Source: Limisphaerales bacterium
GTDB lineage: Bacteria > Verrucomicrobiota > Verrucomicrobiia > Limisphaerales > UBA11358
Assembly: GCA_027451565.1 (NCBI GenBank)
Contig: DAIDJC010000099.1
Location: 1-10,427 of the forward strand
Direction: 5' to 3'
Length of the DNA: 10,427 nucleotides
Shown: piece after piece, positions 5,380 through 10,427 of the stretch
How positions within the stretch are numbered: the first letter of the stretch is position 1
Layout of the letters: each line of letters opens with the position of its first letter
Translations under genes and position numbers: made by a program
Notes under the pieces: generated by a model
What the model was told of the DNA's origin: nothing
The model's input: the letters and a program-made list of their open reading frames with translations, nothing else
Database searches by the model: none

Positions 5380-7455
5380 ATGGCTGCTGATAATTCCGTG
5401 GTTCAAACCGTGCAGGCCCCGCCCCTGGCTCCATTGGCGTTGAAATCCAGGCTGGCTTCCACCCCTGCGCGCGCGCCCCGGTTTTCCATCCGGGTGAAAA
5501 ATGCGAGCGGCGCCGAGGTTGTGGCAGGCGATCCTCGGGCAACGCGAGCCTTGGTGGCGCTCATGGACGTCCATGCCGTGTTGGGAGGTGCCGCCTGCCA
5601 CTGGGGCGGACCAGCCGCTTTTGCCGAAATCAACGCCGCCATCCACGCCATCATGTTTGCCACCACGGGCCGTGAATGGCATGAGGCCTACAACTTTGTG
5701 AACGACGCCGGCCATACCGAAAACGGCATCTACGCCCTGCGCGCCAACTACGGCTTTGACGGCCTCACACTGGAGGATTTGAAGGGACTCCGAGGCATCG
5801 CCAGCAAGCTGACCGGCCACGGAGAATCCCATTTGAATCCCCAAGGGGTTTTGCTGAGCAACGGCCCCTTGGGATCCGCCCTGCCCCAGGCCCAAGGCCT
5901 GGCCATAGGGGATAAAGTGGCGGGCCGCGACCGGGTCACCATCTGCACTGTCAGCGACGGCGCCAGCATGGAAGGCGAAGCCAAGGAAGCGTTTGCAGCC
6001 ATTCCGGGACTGGCTGGAAAGGGACGTCTCAACCCGTTCGTCCTGGTGATTTCGGACAACGACACCAAGCTTTCCGGGCGGATTACCAAGGATTCCTTCA
6101 GCATGCAGCCCACTTTTGCAGCCATGGCAGACTTGGGGTGGAATGTGATTCATGTCCCGCACGGCAATCAACTTCAGGATGTGTATCTGGCAGTGGAAAA
6201 AGCCGTGGCCCAGGCGCGTGCCAACCCCTTGCAACCCGTCTGCCTGCTCTGTAAAACGGTCAAAGGCTATGGCATCAAAGCCACGGAGGAAAATTCCACC
6301 GGCGGCCACGGCTTCCCCCTCGCCAATGGCGAAAACATCCTGCAATGGATGACGGAACTTTTCAAAAACGACGTGGTTCCGTCAGAGTTGCTGGCCTGGG
6401 CCCAAGGTTTGCGCGCCGATTGGGAAAAAGCGGATGCCGCAAAGAAGGCCAAGGCCGCTTCCCCGGCCCCCGCCGCCCCCAAACCGAAAACCGACAAGGT
6501 CCAAGCCGGACTGGCCCGCGCCGCTGTGCGCGCCGCCACGGAGGGATTGCCCGTCTTCAGTGTTTCCGCAGATGTTCAGGGATCCACTGGCATCAGCCTT
6601 TTCCAAAAAAGCCTCCCCGATCGCTTTATAGATGTGGGCATTGCTGAATCCAATATGATCAGCGTGGCCGCAGGGTTGGCCAAAACCGGGTTCATTCCCA
6701 TTGTGGACACTTTCGGGCAGTTTGGCGTCACCAAGGGCAATCTGCCTCTCACCATGGCTGCCCTCTCCCAGGCTCCGGTCATCGCCATTTTCTCCCATGT
6801 GGGCTTTCAGGACGCCGCCGATGGCGCCTCCCACCAGGCCACAACTTACTTTGCCGCCACCAGTTCCATCCCGCACACGGTTGTAATCGCCCCGAGTTGC
6901 GCGGATGAGGCGGAATCCCTCATGCTGCAAGCCATTCGCAAGGTTGCCGTTGACCGCGCCGCTGGCCGCGATGGGGACAGCTACCTCTTCTTCGTTGGTC
7001 GCGAGAATTATCCCCTGACCTGGATTGAAGGCGCCTCCTTTCCCTGGGGTAAAGCCCAGGTTCTATCCGATGGAGATGATGTGGTTTTGATCGGCTGCGG
7101 CGTGCTGGTGAACAAAGCCATCGAGGCCGGGCGGATGCTGGCCAGCAAGGGCATTCACTCCACTGTCATCAATAATCCTTTCGTCAACAGGGTGGATTTG
7201 GAATCCATCGGGCCTGCCGTGAAACGCTGCGGCGGGCGGGTGGTGACCATTGAGGACCATCAGGTGCTCGGAGGCATGGGCGCCCAAGTGGCCCACGCCT
7301 TGTCCAATGCCGGCATTCCCCACTCCATGAAATCCCTCGGCATCCACAATGAATTTGGACAAAGCGCCTACCTGGCCGAGGAATTGTACATGAAACACGG
7401 CCTCACCTCCGCCAAGATGGTGGATGCCGCCCTGGCTCTTCTTCAAAAATCCTGA
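5380..7455 (+). CDS. Transketolase-like thiamine diphosphate enzyme
   Basis: A 691-residue, full-length three-domain transketolase-family enzyme. Such enzymes transfer two-carbon ketol units between sugar phosphates in the pentose phosphate pathway, in the cytosol. Residues 1-35 are an Ala/Pro-rich leader. The ThDP-binding domain runs to about 345, with SDG (192-194) and SDND (225-228) as a variant of the usual GDG...NN motif. An Ala/Lys/Pro linker spans 348-372. The pyrimidine domain contains DVGIAESN with the catalytic Glu E423 and a GASHQ segment with H485. The C-terminal domain begins near 540 and includes VTIEDHQVLGGMG. Histidines in ACHWGG and GHGESH suit the substrate channel. The start is ATG 5380 with GGGAG 9 bases upstream. 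It stands alone, with RloAB upstream and the convergent hipBA pair downstream. It could be a specialised paralogue rather than the main transketolase. The exact substrate is not shown by sequence. Confidence 0.9.
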   Translation: MAADNSVVQTVQAPPLAPLALKSRLASTPARAPRFSIRVKNASGAEVVAGDPRATRALVALMDVHAVLGGAACHWGGPAAFAEINAAIHAIMFATTGREWHEAYNFVNDAGHTENGIYALRANYGFDGLTLEDLKGLRGIASKLTGHGESHLNPQGVLLSNGPLGSALPQAQGLAIGDKVAGRDRVTICTVSDGASMEGEAKEAFAAIPGLAGKGRLNPFVLVISDNDTKLSGRITKDSFSMQPTFAAMADLGWNVIHVPHGNQLQDVYLAVEKAVAQARANPLQPVCLLCKTVKGYGIKATEENSTGGHGFPLANGENILQWMTELFKNDVVPSELLAWAQGLRADWEKADAAKKAKAASPAPAAPKPKTDKVQAGLARAAVRAATEGLPVFSVSADVQGSTGISLFQKSLPDRFIDVGIAESNMISVAAGLAKTGFIPIVDTFGQFGVTKGNLPLTMAALSQAPVIAIFSHVGFQDAADGASHQATTYFAATSSIPHTVVIAPSCADEAESLMLQAIRKVAVDRAAGRDGDSYLFFVGRENYPLTWIEGASFPWGKAQVLSDGDDVVLIGCGVLVNKAIEAGRMLASKGIHSTVINNPFVNRVDLESIGPAVKRCGGRVVTIEDHQVLGGMGAQVAHALSNAGIPHSMKSLGIHNEFGQSAYLAEELYMKHGLTSAKMVDAALALLQKS

Positions 7456-7487
7456 GTGGGTTCGCCAGGCGGGTTCGAAGCTATTTC

Positions 7488-7512
7488 GGCTTTGAGTTTT
7501 GGCTTTGAGTTT
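7488..7512. repeat. Short tandem duplication between transketolase and hipA
   Basis: GGCTTTGAGTTT occurs at 7488-7499 and again at 7501-7512, one base apart, in the 133-base spacer between two converging genes. No T-tailed hairpin is seen in this spacer. Likely a replication-slippage product. Confidence 0.6.
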
Positions 7513-7588
7513 CGGCATTGCCAAAGGACGGGTCCGTCCATGTGCCCGCCCTGGACATGGCCTCGACAAGGACGGCAAACACCAGTCC

Positions 7589-8893
7589 TCATGCATGCGG
7601 CATCCGTCGGAAATTTTCCTGGATCTGCCTGCACCAGGGGCCCGGCACTTTCGCCCGGCCCGCGTAGTCCATCCACTTGGATAAAGCCGATTGAACCTCG
7701 GCAATAATGGCCTCGGCCCGTCCGCGCTTCATCATTGCGTTTTGGGCGCATGCGCGAAAATCCGCCAATACGAAATCATCCCGCTTGCCATTCATCGTCA
7801 TTTGATGCGTTGCCGTCCAGTTGCCGTTTGGATTGAAGGCATAGGTCACGTCAAACGCCGGCGCCAGCGCCCACTGCCCGGCCTTGTCCATCAAGAATGC
7901 AATATTTTTGACATGGTCATCCTGATTGCGAGCCAAGATGTTGAATACCATCCGCCGAAATTGCTCCTCCACCGCCGCCATGGGCAGGTCAAGTTGCCGG
8001 ATGATCATCAGCGCCTGTTCGTAGGAATAGGCCCCCGCCGCATTGAAATCAAAGTGAGCCATCGCGCAGAGCGATTGCATGTGCAGCTTTTGGCCCCCAG
8101 GCAGCCGGTCAAATCGGCGCGTCATGAAATGCCGGCGTCCGCCCTCCTCCAGCAACCGGCATTCACTCATGGTGATGCCAGCCTCCCGGGCCATGAGGTA
8201 ATAGGCGTATTCAATCGCCCCAAACCCCTTGGGATCCTCCAATTCCTTGTCCTTGTTGCCGGTGACGCCATCAAATTTCAGCAGCCAATAGTCGAACCCC
8301 TTTCCAGCCTCGACCTGTCCCGAACGCACTTCATTCGTTTCCCGGTTCCATGCAATGACAGCCTTGGCGCGGGCGCCTCCGGCAGAGGTGCCGACCCGCA
8401 AAATATCATTCAATGCATTTTTGCGTTTTTCACCGGCAAAGGTGGTTTTAAGGTTTTTGCGGTTCGTCAACACCTCCGAGGCCAGTTTCACCAGCGCATC
8501 CATTTCAATTTTTCCAGACGACTGCGGCTTTGGCCCAATGGCAGGGGCAAATTCGAGCGCGCCCATTCCGCGCGTGCCGGTGTAACAGAGGCGCTCCACC
8601 GCGTTGAAACTCTCCGGCGTCCGGCCCAGTGTGGCCAGCCAAACATCTATCAACGCATTGCCAAACCGGTCCGGCAGTGAATCGGCCAGCAAACCCGGCA
8701 AACCATGAAATGTCCGGTCAGCCAGTTGGGGAAAAACATAAACCCGGTCGCTCAAAGGCATCATGATGGGCGAAATGGCTATGCCGCTCCGTGAAAAGGC
8801 CGGATCGTACTGGAATGCCGCGGCACGGGCGCCCTCTTCCAGCGAGACCGCGCCAATGGTTCGGCCCCAAAGTTTGACTTCCGCCAGGGTCAT
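7589..8893 (-). CDS. hipA: HipA-family serine/threonine kinase toxin
   Basis: A 434-residue HipA-like kinase. In the studied family, HipA phosphorylates translation components such as aminoacyl-tRNA synthetases and halts growth until held by HipB. The N-terminal HipA domain covers about 1-105. The flexible serine loop GTSAGGARAK has S170 at the site of E. coli S150, which inactivates by autophosphorylation. The catalytic motif D325-D-H-V-K-N330 matches E. coli D309...N314. Metal-binding D348 (LAPAFD) follows 18 residues later, as in E. coli. All key residues are present, so it appears active. The start is ATG 8891-8893: it overlaps the hipB stop as ATGA and has GGGGAG 7 bases upstream. A longer start at 8914 would lengthen the overlap and lacks this support. 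It is downstream of hipB in one operon and converges on the transketolase. Confidence 0.92.
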   Translation of the reverse strand: MTLAEVKLWGRTIGAVSLEEGARAAAFQYDPAFSRSGIAISPIMMPLSDRVYVFPQLADRTFHGLPGLLADSLPDRFGNALIDVWLATLGRTPESFNAVERLCYTGTRGMGALEFAPAIGPKPQSSGKIEMDALVKLASEVLTNRKNLKTTFAGEKRKNALNDILRVGTSAGGARAKAVIAWNRETNEVRSGQVEAGKGFDYWLLKFDGVTGNKDKELEDPKGFGAIEYAYYLMAREAGITMSECRLLEEGGRRHFMTRRFDRLPGGQKLHMQSLCAMAHFDFNAAGAYSYEQALMIIRQLDLPMAAVEEQFRRMVFNILARNQDDHVKNIAFLMDKAGQWALAPAFDVTYAFNPNGNWTATHQMTMNGKRDDFVLADFRACAQNAMMKRGRAEAIIAEVQSALSKWMDYAGRAKVPGPWCRQIQENFRRMPHA

Positions 8894-9243
8894 GAGTTTT
8901 CTCCCCACTGCCATTTCTTGGCGGACTCCCTCAGAACGATGGCTTTTGTGGCACGTTGGCGGCGCTGGCCTGCTCGCTTCAATTGTTCCACAGGGCTGGC
9001 CATCGGCTCCGGCACAAGCAGGTCAAACCGCTCCATCAAATCCAAAACCCGGCAAACACGGATGAAGCCAGCCAGCCGGGGCGACACACCCCCGGATTCC
9101 AGGCGTTGCACCGTGCTTTTTGAAACCCCGGCCTGTTCAGCAAGTTGAACCTGGCTGAGGTTCTTTTCCAGCCGCACCAAGGCAAGACGGCGCCCGATCT
9201 CCCCCAGAGCCGCCGCATCAGTGGCTTGTTTTGAAAACTTCAT
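8890..9243 (-). CDS. hipB: HipB-like XRE-family antitoxin/repressor
   Basis: A 117-residue protein with a helix-turn-helix of the XRE/Cro type at about 14-68 (LSQVQLAEQAGVSKSTVQRLESG). The C-terminus (about 85-117) is basic (RAGQRRQRATKA) and probably flexible. As in other hipBA loci it precedes hipA, with translation coupled through an ATGA overlap. It is expected to neutralise the kinase and repress its own promoter. A perfect palindrome lies immediately upstream of its ATG (9241-9243), which supports autorepression. The start is the first good Met, and the frame has no better alternative. Confidence 0.88.
   Translation of the reverse strand: MKFSKQATDAAALGEIGRRLALVRLEKNLSQVQLAEQAGVSKSTVQRLESGGVSPRLAGFIRVCRVLDLMERFDLLVPEPMASPVEQLKRAGQRRQRATKAIVLRESAKKWQWGENS
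8901..8906 (-). promoter_or_regulatory. Ribosome binding site deciding the hipA start
   Basis: GGGGAG on the minus strand, 7 bases before ATG 8891-8893, inside the end of hipB. It favours the ATGA-overlap start over the upstream ATG at 8914. Confidence 0.65.
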
Positions 9244-9246
9244 AAC

Positions 9247-9262
9247 GCATCAAATGTGATGC
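9247..9262. promoter_or_regulatory. Candidate HipB operator
   Basis: A perfect inverted repeat GCATCA-AATG-TGATGC, with 6-base arms and a 4-base spacer, begins 4 bases upstream of the hipB start. It overlaps the predicted -10 position. A further TGATGC half-site is at 9297-9302. The position and symmetry suit a dimeric XRE repressor; binding is inferred. Confidence 0.6.
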
Positions 9263-9281
9263 ATAATCGAGTATTTGTCAA
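9253..9281 (-). promoter_or_regulatory. Candidate hipBA promoter
   Basis: A perfect TTGACA -35 box on the minus strand (9276-9281). At 17 bases' spacing the -10 position (9253-9258) is CACATT, a weak match lying inside the palindromic operator. Repressor bound there would block RNA polymerase. Confidence 0.45.
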
Positions 9282-9436
9282 TCAATGATTCTTTTATGAT
9301 GCTTTATGAAAATGGCATTCAGGCTTCATGCGAGGCTTTGCTCTTTACCGGCGGGAGATTTTGCTGCCAGCGTGGTATTGCCCCAGTCACAATCCCTTTC
9401 AACAGGCACCCGGGGCTGGGCGATGGAGCTTGGCTC

Positions 9437-10021
9437 CTACTTTTGAAGGACATTGACCCTGGCAGGGGGCAAATTGAGCCAGACAATCTTGGAGGCCCTG
9501 AGTTTGAATGTTGAGGAACCCCGGGACCGGCGTTTGTGAATCTGGTAGGAATATTGGACCCAGGTGCCTTGAGGCTCAAGGATGGATCGGATTTTTTGCG
9601 CCAGGGCTTCGGCCTGCTCGTGTTTGAAATTCACCAGTGGAAGACTTGAAATGATGGCACCCACGGAACAGACCGGGCAGGGCAATTCAGCCAGCAAAAC
9701 ATCCAAGGACCATGCGTCACCGGCAATGATTTGGGCCTTGGGAAAACGTTTTCGCAGCAAATTGGCCAGGGTGGGATTGTGCTCGATGGCCACCAAACGG
9801 TCCTCGCGGAGGCCTTGTTTAAGCAGGGCTTCCGTTACTGCGCCAGTGCCAGGGCCCAATTCCAAAACATAACTATTGGGATCGCGAGGGAGCCAGCGAG
9901 CCATGGTCATGGCCAGGCGCGGTGAACTGGGAGCCACCGCGCCGGTGCGCTGCGGGTTGACGATCCATTCGCGCAAAAAAAGCGTGGAATCGCTCAAGGC
10001 CGCCATCCATTTATTAGCCAT
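9437..10021 (-). CDS. Class I SAM-dependent methyltransferase, phospholipid N-methyltransferase (PmtA)-like
   Basis: A 194-residue protein with the Rossmann methyltransferase fold. FLREWIVNPQRTGAVAPSS near the N-terminus is typical of the PmtA/COG3963 type. Motif I is VLELGPGTGAV, followed by VAIEHNP (acidic residue for the SAM ribose) and GDAW. The IISSLPLVNF stretch resembles the PmtA active-site segment. The C-terminus is basic and aromatic (YSYQIHKRRSRGSSTFKLRA). Relatives methylate the headgroup of phosphatidylethanolamine at the inner membrane; some relatives are annotated as rRNA dimethylases, so the substrate is uncertain. The start is ATG 10019-10021. An in-frame TTG at 10115-10117 would add 32 residues containing a hydrophobic stretch, but it has no SD and falls on a possible -35 box. 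The gene stands alone between hipB and an unknown gene. Confidence 0.78.
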   Translation of the reverse strand: MANKWMAALSDSTLFLREWIVNPQRTGAVAPSSPRLAMTMARWLPRDPNSYVLELGPGTGAVTEALLKQGLREDRLVAIEHNPTLANLLRKRFPKAQIIAGDAWSLDVLLAELPCPVCSVGAIISSLPLVNFKHEQAEALAQKIRSILEPQGTWVQYSYQIHKRRSRGSSTFKLRASKIVWLNLPPARVNVLQK

Positions 10022-10093
10022 GGTCAAAATGATCCAAACCCCAAATGGCCCCCAAAATGCGCCAAGTGCATAAGCAAAAGGGGCACCGCGTGA

Positions 10094-10122
10094 AATATCA
10101 GGGGCGGAAATTAACAAATCAA
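10094..10122 (-). promoter_or_regulatory. Candidate promoter of the methyltransferase gene
   Basis: On the minus strand, TTGATT (10117-10122) and GATATT (10094-10099) are 17 bases apart, each four of six to consensus. If used, the transcript starts near 10088 and the upstream TTG cannot be the start codon. Weak evidence by itself. Confidence 0.25.
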
Positions 10123-10148
10123 GGCTTTAGGTGCCACATAAATTTACG

Positions 10149-10427
10149 TTACAAAAACAGGCCGGAAGCGGCATAGGGGCGGCTGTCGGCACAAAAACCA
10201 ATTACAGAAAAAACCGGCACCCGAAACGAGGATGTGCCGGGGTTAACGTTCCCGTGGGATTGGGTTTCTAGAATTTTGGCCAGAGCCGCTTTTCTAGCCG
10301 TCCAATCGTCCCAACTTGCGGACCATTCCACTCCCTGAAAGCGAGCTTGGGCTTGGTTCCATTGTTCAGACAGGATTTGGTAAACCTTCCTGGCCTCGGT
10401 TATTTCCCCATATTTGACGAGGTCCTC
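10149..10427 (-). CDS. C-terminal part of an unrecognised protein (truncated by window edge)
   Basis: The frame is open from the right edge to TAA at 10149-10151, 92 residues, while the other two minus-strand frames have early stops. The first part reads EARKVYQILSEQWNQAQARF and then WSASWDDWTARKAALAKILE. It is helical, charged and rich in Trp, Gln and Ala, and looks like genuine protein. The last 40 or so residues (from about the SHGNVNPG segment) change character to a Ser/Pro/Phe-rich tail encoded across a perfect terminator hairpin. The original stop may have been lost. I do not recognise the family; a coiled-coil or repeat protein is possible. The start lies outside the window. Confidence 0.5.
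   Translation of the reverse strand, partial: EDLVKYGEITEARKVYQILSEQWNQAQARFQGVEWSASWDDWTARKAALAKILETQSHGNVNPGTSSFRVPVFSVIGFCADSRPYAASGLFL
10208..10240 (-). terminator. Rho-independent terminator, minus strand
   Basis: On the minus strand CCGGCAC, a 13-base loop and GTGCCGG (arms 10234-10240 and 10214-10220) are followed at once by TTTTTT (10208-10213 in part). This is a textbook intrinsic terminator for the gene entering from the right edge. A weaker stem (GCCG-CTTC-CGGC, then CTGTTTTTG) follows near 10152-10173. Confidence 0.75.

Noticed and set aside
5014..6345. Long minus-strand open frame (443 codons)
   Set aside because: Mostly antisense to the transketolase N-terminal domain, and it runs into the hairpin cluster. 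No family resemblance.
7527..7560. Small inverted repeats (GGACGG/CCGTCC and CCATGT/ACATGG) after the transketolase stop
   Set aside because: Short arms, a 2-base loop in the first, and no T-tract. Likely chance in GC-rich spacer.
7691..8680. Plus-strand open frame (329 codons)
   Set aside because: Antisense to hipA, which has all kinase motifs; shadow frame.
8894..8914. Upstream ATG for hipA at 8914
   Set aside because: The ATGA overlap at 8890-8893 with GGGGAG at 7 bases is the better start and matches the usual HipA beginning.
9425..9437. GGAGC-TTG-GCTCC hairpin at the end of the methyltransferase gene
   Set aside because: Only 5 pairs, overlaps the stop codon, and no T-run follows on the minus strand, so it is not supported as a terminator.
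1..10427. CRISPR array, tRNA, rRNA or replication origin
   Set aside because: No regularly spaced repeats, cloverleaf sequences, rRNA signatures or DnaA-box clusters were seen on either strand.

Overview
The window looks like chromosomal DNA from a GC-rich bacterium, most plausibly a member of the Verrucomicrobiota (Limisphaerales/Pedosphaera-like). This is inferred from the style of the RNase E/G-family protein with its Pro/Glu-rich leader, the GreA/B-like protein, the transketolase and the HipA. No rRNA or tRNA is present to confirm it, and no database search was possible.

Layout, left to right. (1) 2-1795 (+) is the RNase E/G catalytic core, whose reading frame is open to the left edge. 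(2) 1898-2377 (-) is a GreA/GreB-type elongation-factor homologue. It converges on the RNase gene, with a strong GC-rich hairpin between them (1844-1876). (3) 2480-2743 (+) is the decayed C-terminal end of an IS3-family transposase in which the expected catalytic Glu is Gly. (4) 3547-4827 and 2922-3560 (both -) form a two-gene operon: an AAA ATPase of the RloA/AbiLi type and an RloB/AbiLii-type protein with TOPRIM-like acidic motifs. This is a probable phage-defence module, visibly more AT-rich than its flanks. (5) 4828-5379 is a 550-base intergenic stretch. It holds a candidate promoter for the ATPase gene, a doubtful small ORF and a run of three perfect or near-perfect hairpins (5106-5211) that no gene explains. 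(6) 5380-7455 (+) is a full-length transketolase-like enzyme. (7) 8890-9243 and 7589-8893 (both -) are hipB and hipA, a toxin-antitoxin pair. The genes share an ATGA stop/start overlap, and a palindromic operator lies over the promoter. (8) 9437-10021 (-) is a small SAM methyltransferase of the phospholipid N-methyltransferase type. (9) 10149-10427 (-) is the C-terminal end of an unrecognised protein that enters from the right. It reads straight through a textbook intrinsic terminator at 10208-10240.

Housekeeping genes (RNase, Gre-like factor, transketolase) are interrupted by accessory insertions (transposase scar plus RloAB, then HipBA). The most interesting parts are the RloAB/AbiL-like module with its transposase scar and the structured intergenic element upstream of the transketolase. 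I found no convincing completely new system. The defence pair belongs to a recognisable family and the structured element is the least explained item.
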